IMG/VR virus record: IMGVR_UViG_3300031334_000002
Coordinates: 1-64,000 of that record
Source: a virus
DNA length: 64,000 bases
Direction: 5' to 3' (one strand)
Positions 43,127 through 50,565 of the stretch are shown here, in pieces. Made by a program: the position numbers and the translations under genes. A model generated the notes under the pieces. The model was not told where the DNA came from. It did not search any database and saw only the letters and a program-made list of their open reading frames with translations. The first letter of the stretch is position 1. The number at the start of each line of letters is the position of its first letter.

Positions 43127-45192
43127 TAACCTACCTTTGGTGGTTGTGCAACTCTAGGCATCCCTGAGGTATTAGATGCTTGTTGGGACTCTGCTCCGGG
43201 GTTTCCCATTGCAGGAGAGGGTGCTTGATTAGGTTGAGGTGCTGCTGCATTATTAGGATTGACAGGACTACCTCCAACTGGAGCTAGAGGTTGTTCTCCT
43301 ATTATACTAAGAAGATCTGGGTTAACTTGTCTCAACGCATCAACGTGCTCTTGGATATGAGCTAGTGCTCTTGTAACTAATTCGATGTCTAGTCGAGCAT
43401 CGGGGTCAGCAAGTACAATTTTATGCTCTCTAATGTGTAAAGCATGATCGTCGGTATCAATTGCAATAACATCACTACTATCATCAACCAGTCTTTCGTT
43501 TTCTGCTTTTATTAATAACAGTTCGTCGTGTTGACCTTGGATCAAAGGTTCTAGTTTACCAGTATTAAGCACTGCGAAATATTCTTCTGGACTTTTTATT
43601 AGTCCCATTTGTAAAAGATTAGAAGCCATCTCTGCTCTACCGGCTGTCGTCTGGGAAAGAGGATTACCGGCATCAACCACAACTCTAGTGATACTATTAA
43701 CATCATCTCCGACAAATTCTTTCATCTTACTTCGATTAGATTTTCCTGCAATTTCGGCTATCCTAGGGACTTTTGCAAAATCCTGAATTAGCTTAATTAA
43801 GCCTGTACCGAGGTCTTCAATCAATTGGATATAAGATTGAGACAGACCTGAAAGAAACTGTAATGCTTGAGATTGAACTAATGCTAGTGCATTACCCGAC
43901 CTCAGTGAAGCTTCAGGATTACCCCTTGCAACAGAGTTAACACCAGAAACCGTTTCCATTGCTCTCTCTATCATTTGTAGGAAGTTAAAGATTTCTCCGG
44001 GGGTCTGAGTTAAGTTTAATGAAGTAGGTGCACCTCCGTTTGGAGCCCCATCTACTGTGTTGTATTCGATAAAATTCATACCTTCTGCAACCTGAGAAAC
44101 TTTAACGTCATTACCTCTTGGACTTAAAATACTTTGAACTCCGTGCGCATTTTGGTTAGTGAGAATTGTAGAATATAATGTATTTACTGCATCCTGCATT
44201 GGAAGTAAATCAAACATTGAAGTATACCCATAAGGTGTACCTAATATGTCCGAAGGAGATATCCTATATATAGGCAGGTTTCTATAAGGCATGGGAGTAT
44301 CCATAAGCGCGATATTAGTATCAACATAAAGAAGATACCTGCCCTCAGGAATGGACTCTGTTTTTTTATGAAAAAACTCATACACAGGAACTTCAACGGT
44401 ATCATCGATATACGACAACGTTGCGCGTATCCCACTTTGTTCTTGGTTTTTAGACTTTAGAGACATTATTTCTTCAGCTTTTTCTGGATATTTTGCCGCA
44501 ATGTCGAATTTATTCTTAAACGTTCTAGTAAGAACCCAATCGTGGTTTTCTGCGCTTTCTTTTGTATTATCAAAAATAACATCATAAGGTGATAGGTTTT
44601 CAAACTCAACATCACCTTGATATACTGGGAATGGTTTTAGAATACGACCATTCTCGTCAAGAGGGTTATCGTCTTCATCATAGTCAACTATTAGTTCTTC
44701 ATCAAAGTCTATTGTATCGTATACTTCACCGCTAGTTGAGTTCCATTCCATTTTTATAAAACCCGAACCAAGAACGATAGCATACTCAACCGCTTTTTTA
44801 ATAAACCTTTCTAGTCGTTTTTCTCTCATATAGTATTCTAGGATGCCATGAGCGAGGTATGTTTGAACTTGAGATTTATGGTCGATATTAGATGATCGTG
44901 CTTGGAAAGCTGGTCGAGTTGATGTCACCATAACTAACATATGTTGAGCTATATTTCTAAAGTGATTAACCGCAATATTTACATACTCACCTTGCTCTCC
45001 TCCGAAAGTTATTTGATGTCCATCTCCACCATTATCAGTAAAATAGGCTCCATGATACGACATCCAGCTTCTTTTAATTTTTTCAAGGTATCTATTATGA
45101 TATAGGTGATTAAACCAATTAGAACCTTTCTTTGATAAATATTCGACGGTTTTCTCTACTTTGTCTGCAGCAAAATATATTTCTGAACTCAT
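43126..45192 (-). CDS. portal protein
   Basis: 688 residues. Portal traits: EYYMREKRLERFIKKAVEYA, GSGFIKMEWNS, the DPVN-type block SPYDVIFDNTKES, then PYGYTSMFDLLPMQDAVNTL and a long helix with GVNSVARGNPEASLRSG before the crown region, and a Pro/Asn/Gln-rich C-terminal tail. Length suits podovirus portals with a barrel. Gene order terminase, portal, scaffold, capsid supports it. The leader is about 10 bases after late promoter P5. Confidence 0.9.
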   Translation of the reverse strand: MSSEIYFAADKVEKTVEYLSKKGSNWFNHLYHNRYLEKIKRSWMSYHGAYFTDNGGDGHQITFGGEQGEYVNIAVNHFRNIAQHMLVMVTSTRPAFQARSSNIDHKSQVQTYLAHGILEYYMREKRLERFIKKAVEYAIVLGSGFIKMEWNSTSGEVYDTIDFDEELIVDYDEDDNPLDENGRILKPFPVYQGDVEFENLSPYDVIFDNTKESAENHDWVLTRTFKNKFDIAAKYPEKAEEIMSLKSKNQEQSGIRATLSYIDDTVEVPVYEFFHKKTESIPEGRYLLYVDTNIALMDTPMPYRNLPIYRISPSDILGTPYGYTSMFDLLPMQDAVNTLYSTILTNQNAHGVQSILSPRGNDVKVSQVAEGMNFIEYNTVDGAPNGGAPTSLNLTQTPGEIFNFLQMIERAMETVSGVNSVARGNPEASLRSGNALALVQSQALQFLSGLSQSYIQLIEDLGTGLIKLIQDFAKVPRIAEIAGKSNRSKMKEFVGDDVNSITRVVVDAGNPLSQTTAGRAEMASNLLQMGLIKSPEEYFAVLNTGKLEPLIQGQHDELLLIKAENERLVDDSSDVIAIDTDDHALHIREHKIVLADPDARLDIELVTRALAHIQEHVDALRQVNPDLLSIIGEQPLAPVGGSPVNPNNAAAPQPNQAPSPAMGNPGAESQQASNTSGMPRVAQPPKVG

Positions 45193-45198
45193 ATTATC

Positions 45199-45218
45199 TC
45201 CTGTTTCTAGTTGTTACT
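45199..45218 (-). promoter_or_regulatory. T7-like late promoter P5 (portal)
   Basis: Minus strand AGTAACAACTAGAAACAGGA, followed by GATAAT and ATG at 45192. It overlaps the terminase stop (45214-45216). The GGAG at the predicted start doubles as ribosome site. Confidence 0.75.
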
Positions 45219-46695
45219 TTTTCCGATTCATCACTGAGTTCATAAAAGTTTGTTGACTAGTTTGTTTATTTCCTAAGTGTGATTGGTAAACATTACTTCC
45301 TGATAATTCGAAATACCCTTCTGGATAGGGATTTTTTTCAGGTTGCAAATTTCTAACGAGATACACGAGCGCATCAAGTAAATCTGAGTGATTAGCTTTA
45401 ATATTCTTATTTTTATTTCCTTTATTTCTAGCAAATTCTTTTCTATTAGGTTTCCATTTAGCATTGCGAATATGTTCTATTAAATTAACACATCGGGGAT
45501 GGATCTCTATCTCACCACGTTTAAACATCATCCTAACCATGTTCACTTTATCTTCTTTTCCGTCTTTTTTTGTAGCTTTAAATCTGATATCATGGTTAGC
45601 AAGAAGGTCGTTTATGAGAAGTGGTAAGTTATTATCAATAATTCTCATGTAAGGTTTTTTTACTTCGCCAGTATACGGGTTTGTGTATACTGAGGATTCT
45701 TTTCTAACTATACAATTAGCTATATCGTCAGTGGTTAATGCTCTTTGTCCTTCTCCACCAAGAACACCTTCATCTACTATTACTAGTTTTTTTCTAAGGT
45801 AATCAAAATAACCAAAAACTATTCCAGTTAAATCGACAACTGCCGGATCGCACGACACGTACCCATCGTAGTAAACTGGAATTTCTACCTCTTTGAGTAT
45901 ATCTTTTTCAAGATCGGACCACTCAGGAATAACCATTAAAGAACTATATGTATTACTCTTAAGAAGGTATTCTCTTTGGTATTCTGGATCTTCCTCTCCT
46001 AGAGGGTATCTGGCTATAATTTTTTCTCTAACTTTATCATTAATTAACGGATTCGAGTATATATCGTACTCAACAAGCCAACCTTTGGATCTATAAACAT
46101 CAACAAAGTTAGTTAAAAAAGGATGATCAGGTTCTTTAGAGGGAGTTGATGCTATTATCATTTTACCATTAGTAGTTGTCATGGTAGGTAATAGAATAGA
46201 GTTAACTATGTACATCATGTCGTTATAAGGAAAAAACCCACCTTCGTCACATAATATTAAATGTATAGTCTTTCCTCTTGCCGCTTCTGCATGTCCACCA
46301 TCAGCACCAGCCATCATAATAATAGAACCGTTGGGGTATACAAATTCTTTATCTGCGATTTTATGTTCAGGTTTAAGGTATTCAGGACAATCTTTATGTA
46401 TTGTTCTCATTTGTTCTTTAGCGACTGCTGCTGCCATGTTTTTTTTAGGAAACATTAATAGAACTTTTGTGTTCGGGTTTTTTTGACAATACTCTGCAGC
46501 AATTAAACACATGGTATAACTTTTTCCTGTTTGTCTCGAACATAAGAAAACGGTAATGTCGTGAGGCGAGTCGTACACTTTATCGCGCATTTCTTTTTGT
46601 ATTCCTTTTAGCTTATACGACAAATCTCCAATTTCCCAGAGTTTCGCTATTGCTTGTTCTTTAGATAATGTCTTTTTTCCACGTTTGGTTGTCAT
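45214..46695 (-). CDS. terL: terminase large subunit
   Basis: DNA-packaging ATPase and headful/end-cutting nuclease. 493 residues. Walker A CSRQTGKSY (52-60), Walker B LILCDE (147-151 region), coupling STPSKEPDHPF, RNase H-like nuclease with Asp 283 (SCDPAVVD) and a second acidic cluster (MRIIDNN) and a C-terminal HSDLLDALVYLVRN, as in terminases of T4/podovirus type. Overlaps promoter P5. Confidence 0.93.
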   Translation of the reverse strand: MTTKRGKKTLSKEQAIAKLWEIGDLSYKLKGIQKEMRDKVYDSPHDITVFLCSRQTGKSYTMCLIAAEYCQKNPNTKVLLMFPKKNMAAAVAKEQMRTIHKDCPEYLKPEHKIADKEFVYPNGSIIMMAGADGGHAEAARGKTIHLILCDEGGFFPYNDMMYIVNSILLPTMTTTNGKMIIASTPSKEPDHPFLTNFVDVYRSKGWLVEYDIYSNPLINDKVREKIIARYPLGEEDPEYQREYLLKSNTYSSLMVIPEWSDLEKDILKEVEIPVYYDGYVSCDPAVVDLTGIVFGYFDYLRKKLVIVDEGVLGGEGQRALTTDDIANCIVRKESSVYTNPYTGEVKKPYMRIIDNNLPLLINDLLANHDIRFKATKKDGKEDKVNMVRMMFKRGEIEIHPRCVNLIEHIRNAKWKPNRKEFARNKGNKNKNIKANHSDLLDALVYLVRNLQPEKNPYPEGYFELSGSNVYQSHLGNKQTSQQTFMNSVMNRKK

Positions 46696-46730
46696 TTGTT
46701 CCGTCGAATTTATTAGATTTACTGTTATTT

Positions 46731-47078
46731 TTAACTTTTTGCTATTTTGATCAGATCTTTAACTTGGGCTTTAGTTTTGGTTTTAGCTTTCTTTTTAGGT
46801 TGACCTCCCCTAATAAGGTTCAAGTCTTTCACTAGAGTGTCGAATATTTTAGCTTGTTCTTGGTCGAAAGCCATTCCTTCAGATTGTTCCTTTAATCTAC
46901 CTATCTGAGAGATACATATATATTCCTCATCTGACATTTCAGGTATATCATCTATGTCTAGGTCATTATCTCTTATAATCTGTTCATACTTGTAGATTTC
47001 TTTTTCTAATTCGGAAATTTTTTTTCTTAAAGCTTCATTCTCAAATCCACTTTCCATTCCTAGTATATCATCTGACAT
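46731..47078 (-). CDS. possible small terminase / packaging protein, 115 aa
   Basis: Sits immediately upstream of terL in the transcript, the usual spot for terS. Coiled-coil N-terminal half (LRKKISELEKEIYKYEQII) then helical part (ISQIGRLKEQSEGMAFDQEQ) and basic Lys-rich tail. Lacks an obvious helix-turn-helix. ATTAGGAGAAAG ribosome site. Confidence 0.5.
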   Translation of the reverse strand: MSDDILGMESGFENEALRKKISELEKEIYKYEQIIRDNDLDIDDIPEMSDEEYICISQIGRLKEQSEGMAFDQEQAKIFDTLVKDLNLIRGGQPKKKAKTKTKAQVKDLIKIAKS

Positions 47079-47346
47079 TCTTTCTCCTAATCTCTCTAGT
47101 AAGTTTCACGCCAAGTCCCATTGCTTGGATGACTCGACGAACTCTTTCTTTTAGGTATCTAATGTCTTTGGTTTGAGATACCCCTCTCCTAACTATGTTT
47201 CCATTACCCATATTAACGATCTCGAATTTCATACCTTCAGGGTAGAGTCTAATGGTATAACGTGCTCCGGTTACTTGTGATAATATAACCCCAGATACGA
47301 GTCTTTCATTTTTCTGGTCTTTAAAGTATCTTATTCTAGTTTTCAT
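47068..47346 (-). CDS. hypothetical basic protein, 92 aa
   Basis: Basic, beta-rich first half (RLVSGVILSQVTGARYTIRL) and Arg-rich helix at the end (LKERVRRVIQAMG...REIRRKNVR). RNA- or DNA-binding-like composition. Overlaps the next gene by 11 bases. AGAGGACTTA before the ATG. Confidence 0.6.
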   Translation of the reverse strand: MKTRIRYFKDQKNERLVSGVILSQVTGARYTIRLYPEGMKFEIVNMGNGNIVRRGVSQTKDIRYLKERVRRVIQAMGLGVKLTREIRRKNVR

Positions 47347-47410
47347 TAAGTCCTCTTGTCAAAAACATTTATTTACTTCCTGTAAATTGTTTTTGCCTAC
47401 GGCATCCTGC

Positions 47411-47761
47411 CTAAAAGCGCATTCCACCTTTAGTTTCGATAGTTTTACTAATTTCACGTTTTGTGTATTCTTGATCTGTTAAGAACTTCTTAAGTTTTAA
47501 GGCTGCAATGTCATTTTCTTTTTTTAAGGCAGCGATTTCGGAATCTTCCAAAATAGGCTTTTTAAGGTCAAGCTCTTTATCAAGGATACGAAATTTTCTT
47601 AAGTCCTTACGGTGTAGATGTGACAACACCTTAGGGACTACCATCAAAAGAGATAGGACACCTAAAACGAGAGCTTCTTGGAATGTAATTGGATGTAATA
47701 CTGATTTAGAACAAATAAATAATAAATAGGCTACAAATAAGCCTAACGGAAGGTGTTTCAT
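47411..47761 (-). CDS. holin-like membrane protein, 116 aa
   Basis: Start at MKHLPLG with CAGGAGTGAAAAA before it; twelve codons are open above. Two membrane helices (PLGLFVAYLLFICSKSVL and EALVLGVLSLLMVVPKVL, residues 5-22 and 30-47) and a long charged cytoplasmic tail with coiled coil. Class II holin topology fits, but the long tail is unusual, and it is early in the late operon. Confidence 0.55.
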   Translation of the reverse strand: MKHLPLGLFVAYLLFICSKSVLHPITFQEALVLGVLSLLMVVPKVLSHLHRKDLRKFRILDKELDLKKPILEDSEIAALKKENDIAALKLKKFLTDQEYTKREISKTIETKGGMRF

Positions 47762-47808
47762 TTTTTCACTCCTGAAGTAAGTCCAGTAAACCAGCAATTA
47801 AGTATTGT

Positions 47809-48045
47809 TTACTTTTTCTTTTTAAGTAGTTTTTTTAATTTATCATATTTGACACCACCACATGCGTAAGTGTCATTATCTTCTCTTTCTTTTCTTTTTT
47901 TGTTGGCAGCATCAATGGCTTTTGCCCGAGCTATGTCAGTTGGGTCCATTCCTTCGTAATTTCTTTCATAAGGATCTTTCTCGCCAGTTTCTTTTCTTCT
48001 TCTTTTTTTAGAGAGCAATTTAGCTCCCATAGCTTTCCAATCCAT
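47809..48045 (-). CDS. basic hypothetical protein, 78 aa
   Basis: First gene of the leftward virion operon. Extremely Lys/Arg-rich (LSKKRRRKETGEKD, YDKLKKLLKKKK), with a DPTDIARAKAIDAANKK helix. Probably binds nucleic acid or scaffold. GGGAGAGTCAAC before the ATG and late promoter P6 upstream. Confidence 0.65.
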   Translation of the reverse strand: MDWKAMGAKLLSKKRRRKETGEKDPYERNYEGMDPTDIARAKAIDAANKKRKEREDNDTYACGGVKYDKLKKLLKKKK

Positions 48046-48095
48046 ATGTTGACTCTCCCAAGTATATATGCTATTCTTATTTTGACGTATTAATA

Positions 48096-48115
48096 ACCTA
48101 TATCTAGTTGTTAAA
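48096..48115 (-). promoter_or_regulatory. T7-like late promoter P6 (start of virion operon)
   Basis: Minus strand TTTAACAACTAGATATAGGT, 50 bases before the ATG at 48045. It opens the whole leftward block, at the divergent junction with the rightward genes. Confidence 0.78.
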
Positions 48116-48118
48116 TTT

Positions 48119-48266
48119 ATGAAAAACTACCTATTTAAATCTAAAGTTCTTTTCCCTTTGTCCTTCTGAAGAGGAGTATTGGGTAGATGCGGAGATTATT
48201 GTTGATGAATTAGCCTACATGATTTTATCTCAATGGGAAGTAGGGTCATCTAGAGCAGTTTGGTAG
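48119..48266 (+). pseudogene. probable frameshifted small coding region
   Basis: ATG AAA AAC TAC... encodes MKNYLFKSKVLFPL and then stops, while the overlapping frame continues with a protein-like stretch (CPSEEEYWVDAEIIVDELAY ... SSRAVW) lacking its own start codon. The two together read as a 45-50 residue protein broken by one shift near 48155-48165. Could be decay, a sequence error, or programmed shifting. Confidence 0.4.
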
Positions 48267-48322
48267 GTTGAGAACAATAATTCTCTATATTTTAGGTTTA
48301 ATGTTACAATTAAGGAGTCAAT

Positions 48323-48547
48323 ATGGGGTTATCTGGAGCAGTCTGTCCGGCAAATAGGTCTAAAAACATTCTAAAAGACCTTCAATACATAAAAGAAACC
48401 TATGTTGAGTACTTTTTAGGTGGAAATGAGAGTGGTTTGCGTGAAGCTAGTGATCTTTTTTCTAAGATTGAAAAGTATATAGTAGAAATCTCAGCAGAAA
48501 GGAAAGTACTAGATGCTAAATTGGCTGAAGAAATTAAAAAATCTTAA
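48323..48547 (+). CDS. hypothetical protein, 74 aa
   Basis: AAGGAGTCAAT before the ATG. Helical (LKDLQYIKETYVEYFLG, FSKIEKYIVEISAERKVL). First intact gene of the right rightward block. Its first bases (GGTTATCTGGAGCAGTCTG) resemble the end of the broken gene upstream (GGTCATCTAGAGCAGTTTG). Confidence 0.6.
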   Translation: MGLSGAVCPANRSKNILKDLQYIKETYVEYFLGGNESGLREASDLFSKIEKYIVEISAERKVLDAKLAEEIKKS

Positions 48548-48635
48548 AATTTGGTGTTATTTTGGGTTTCATAGATGGGTAAAGATTAAAAAGGAGTTGA
48601 TTTGTTCAAAATGTGGAAAGATTGTACTATTCTAA
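48513..48635 (+). CDS. zinc-finger microprotein, 40 aa
   Basis: Frame bridging the genes at 48323 and 48602. Pattern WCYFGFHRW...CSKCGK is that of short phage proteins with a Cys-His/Cys-Cys zinc finger (C-x-F-G-x-H-x-W then C-x-x-C). Its codon frame is distinct from both neighbours. The conserved motif is the main support. Confidence 0.5.
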   Translation: MLNWLKKLKNLKIWCYFGFHRWVKIKKELICSKCGKIVLF

Positions 48636-48889
48636 TAGGTCTTTCACTGCCTCCCGTACTTTTTATTTGCTTTTGTTTGTATTTTATAGTACCTTCTTAC
48701 AGAGTTGGTGATTGTTTATTGCTAAATGATAACAATAAGTTGTACAGAGTTACTGGTTTCAGACTAGACCGCTATATTTTGAACGAAAAGATAAAATTAA
48801 ATTATAGAATGGTAGATAATAGCTCTAAAAAAGTAAAATGTACCATTTCTGTAAAAGATAAATATATGTTAGATAAGGACTTTAAATGA
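48602..48889 (+). CDS. membrane-anchored protein, 95 aa
   Basis: TTG start with AAGGAGTTGAT ahead; an in-frame ATG lies three codons in. One N-terminal transmembrane segment (TILIGLSLPPVLFICFCLYF, residues 8-27) and an extracytoplasmic beta-rich domain (YRVGDCLLLNDNNKLYRVTG). Typical small phage envelope protein. Confidence 0.6.
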   Translation: MFKMWKDCTILIGLSLPPVLFICFCLYFIVPSYRVGDCLLLNDNNKLYRVTGFRLDRYILNEKIKLNYRMVDNSSKKVKCTISVKDKYMLDKDFK

Positions 48890-48972
48890 GAAAAGTGTTT
48901 GATAGCATTGCTATAATTCTAATAGGTTGGAGTTTAGGTACATTAATTACACACTTAGTATTAGGAGTTTAG
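48886..48972 (+). CDS. 28-aa membrane peptide
   Basis: ATGAGA overlapping the previous stop. Nearly all hydrophobic after a short charged start (IAIILIGWSLGTLITHLVLG). One membrane pass. Its tight coupling argues that it is translated. Confidence 0.45.
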   Translation: MRKVFDSIAIILIGWSLGTLITHLVLGV

Positions 48973-48973
48973 T

Positions 48974-49150
48974 ATGTATTGTGCTATATTAACTTTGTTG
49001 TTGGTTAACGGACAGAATTGGACATTTGAAGACCTGAATGATATGGAGTATCAGGCAATCAAATGTAATACCAGAGGGTTAGGTTGTTTAAGTAAGGTTA
49101 CGAAAAAGAGTGAATACGAAATAGAATACACTTGTGAGGTAAAAAGATGA
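48974..49150 (+). CDS. small exported Cys-containing protein A, 58 aa
   Basis: Short hydrophobic start (MYCAILTLLLVNGQ) then WTFEDLND, C-x5-C (CNTRGLGC) and C-terminal YTCEVKR. Clearly paralogous to the gene at 49386 (LLLVLLNGQTWTFKDL...C...CL-KFVKK...EC). Probably exported, with disulfides. The ending ATGA overlaps the next gene. Confidence 0.6.
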   Translation: MYCAILTLLLVNGQNWTFEDLNDMEYQAIKCNTRGLGCLSKVTKKSEYEIEYTCEVKR

Positions 49151-49389
49151 GTAATTATACGTTTTTATTAGAAAATGAAAATAGAAGACTAAGAAAGTCA
49201 GTTAAAAAAGAAGTTGAAGACAACCATAATCAATTATTTGATAGAATTGACTTTTTAAATGACAAAATTATCGAAGCAATCGGTTGGATGCACGCTGAAG
49301 CTTGTGTTGCTGTAGACAAAGGGGAAGATATTAGAAATATATCAATCCCAGATTTAATAGATAGAGCAAAAAGGGATTTAGAGTTGTGA
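49147..49389 (+). CDS. hypothetical helical protein, 80 aa
   Basis: Strongly helical, charged start (LLENENRRLRKSVKKEVEDN), then an amphipathic body (DFLNDKIIEAIGWMHAEAC). Lies between the two paralogous exported proteins. Not recognised. Confidence 0.6.
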   Translation: MSNYTFLLENENRRLRKSVKKEVEDNHNQLFDRIDFLNDKIIEAIGWMHAEACVAVDKGEDIRNISIPDLIDRAKRDLEL

Positions 49390-49565
49390 TCTGTACGGTA
49401 CTGTTGTTAGTTCTACTAAATGGTCAAACATGGACCTTCAAAGACCTGACTAATATCAGAGCTTCTGCTAAATCTTGCCAAAGAGAATATAAACAATGCT
49501 TAGGTAAGTTTGTGAAAAAGGGTAATAGGAATTACTATGCAGAATGTAAAAATAAAAGTAAGTAA
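49386..49565 (+). CDS. small exported Cys-containing protein B, 59 aa
   Basis: GTG start overlapping the previous stop. Hydrophobic start (CTVLLLVLLNGQ), WTFKDLTN, then CQREYKQC and a late YYAEC. Paralogue of the gene at 48974; the pair brackets the gene at 49147, consistent with a duplication of a two-gene unit. Confidence 0.6.
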   Translation: MICTVLLLVLLNGQTWTFKDLTNIRASAKSCQREYKQCLGKFVKKGNRNYYAECKNKSK

Positions 49566-49812
49566 ATATAAAAGAGAGATAGAAGAATACTACATGTATG
49601 AAGATATTTTTTGTACTAACTGTGGAGAAAAAGGACACGTTTATAGTCGGCTAGGTAATGAATGTTACTACCAAGGGGCAACTTATTATTGTATTAATTG
49701 TAGTAGCGTGGCAATGGAACCTTGCTTCCATAAAACCGAAAATGACGAATCTATCATTGCTTTGAAGAAGACATTAGAGAAGGCTTTAGAGCTTGACAAG
49801 AAAGAGGACTAG
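49537..49812 (+). CDS. zinc-ribbon protein, 91 aa
   Basis: Two CxxC knuckles: CTNCGEKGHVYSR (residue 26 on) and CINCSSVAM (about 52-60), with an additional CFH. Charged helix C-terminal. Probably a DNA- or RNA-binding zinc ribbon. Begins inside the end of the exported protein gene. Confidence 0.62.
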   Translation: MQNVKIKVSKYKREIEEYYMYEDIFCTNCGEKGHVYSRLGNECYYQGATYYCINCSSVAMEPCFHKTENDESIIALKKTLEKALELDKKED

Positions 49813-49881
49813 GGATAGTATAGGTTTAGCCCATGGGAGGGCTTAGAGAAAGGATGAGAGCTTCTGGGGGAGGAGTTAGTA

Positions 49882-50016
49882 ATGGAGACTACGTTTACAA
49901 TAAAATTAGACCATGAAGGGTTTTTTATTGCAAGAAATGTGACAGTTATGTCACCCCCTACAAGATTAACCGAAGAACAATTAATGGAGCTAAACGTTGA
50001 CGTTGTATATATTTAA
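49882..50016 (+). CDS. hypothetical protein, 44 aa
   Basis: GGAGGAGTTAGTA before the ATG. Sequence FTIKLDHEGFFIARN...SPPTRLTEEQLMEL looks like a small alpha/beta unit. Too short for the usual gene-size cutoff, but the ribosome site is strong. Confidence 0.5.
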   Translation: METTFTIKLDHEGFFIARNVTVMSPPTRLTEEQLMELNVDVVYI

Positions 50017-50354
50017 TACTATAAGACAAGCGATCTACCAAAAATGCTTCCTGAATGTTCCAAGCTAAGTTTAAACGGAACTAAAGATTACAAAGTACAC
50101 ACGCTAACCCAGAGAACCGATCGTCTTAGAGGGTGTAGGTTTTATTTGTCGATTGTTTTTGGTTTAATGAAACGTGCGAAGAAATAATCCGTATCACCAA
50201 AAGGGACACTAAAGTTCAAGCTATTGATTGTTGGTCTGGAGAATGGGGTGATGTGTGTAACATACAGTATTAAGTCTAGGTAAGTATATATATTGTTAGA
50301 GAGTCTCCTATAAATCACCCAACCCAAATGTCCCTCACCCCCCACCACCCCCCT
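50017..50354 (+). other. gap with fragmentary coding signal
   Basis: An ATG frame at 50044-50187 (47 codons, MLPECSKLSL...) lacks a ribosome site. An overlapping frame from 50155 to 50273 reads EEIIRITKRDTK...DCWSGEWGDVC without a start. Together they look like a small gene interrupted by frameshifts, but three frames are open here so this may be chance. No promoter seen. Confidence 0.3.
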
Positions 50355-50388
50355 TGGCATGGAACTTGCAGATGCAATAAACGTGCCA
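50355..50388. repeat. symmetric dyad, copy 1
   Basis: TGGCA-N6-TTGCA-N2-TGCAA-N6-TGCCA, perfectly symmetric over 34 bases. Arms of both inverted pairs are exact. Confidence 0.85.
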
Positions 50389-50398
50389 GTGTTCTAGC

Positions 50399-50432
50399 TG
50401 GCATGGAACTTGCAGTAGCAATAATTGTACCA
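50399..50432. repeat. symmetric dyad, copy 2
   Basis: TGGCA-N6-TTGCA-N2-AGCAA-N6-TACCA, same spacing as copy 1 with one change in each right arm; the left N6 (TGGAAC) is identical to copy 1. Confidence 0.8.
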
Positions 50433-50441
50433 GAGCTACCC

Positions 50442-50449
50442 CTTGCAAG
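50442..50449. repeat. partial dyad core CTTGCAAG
   Basis: A perfect 8-base palindrome between copies 2 and 3 sharing the TTGCAA core but not the outer arms. Possible degenerate or weak site. Confidence 0.4.
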
Positions 50450-50467
50450 TAACGGACCAAGAAGACT

Positions 50468-50501
50468 TGGCAACCTACTTGCAGATGCAATAGTTGTGCC
50501 A
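50468..50501. repeat. symmetric dyad, copy 3
   Basis: TGGCA-N6-TTGCA-N2-TGCAA-N6-TGCCA, all four arms exact as in copy 1, while the spacers differ (ACCTAC, TAGTTG), so the arms are what is conserved. Confidence 0.85.
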
Positions 50502-50508
50502 ACCTTCT

Positions 50509-50565
50509 AAGATAGTTCTTGACACATAATAGTTTGATTACCCAAACAAAGATAGTTCTTGACAA
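50509..50565 (+). repeat. direct repeat AAGATAGTTCTTGACA, two copies 40 bases apart
   Basis: Copies at 50510-50525 and 50550-50565. Each contains TTGACA, but no good -10 box follows at 16-18 bases in either, so these may be binding sites or upstream promoter parts. Confidence 0.55.

Noticed and set aside
44241-44435. Minus-strand frame inside the portal gene
   Set aside because: Shifted shadow of the portal coding sequence with no ribosome site.
50040-50135. Possible tRNA in the gap after 50016
   Set aside because: No acceptor stem, T-loop (GTTCGA-type) or anticodon arm could be fitted.
50142-50360. Minus-strand 72-codon frame over the control region
   Set aside because: No ribosome site; it runs through the C-rich run and into the first dyad, with no promoter to read it.
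50355-50501. CRISPR-like array at the dyads
   Set aside because: Repeat separations differ (44 and 69 bases), and the element is an internally symmetric dyad rather than a repeat-spacer unit.
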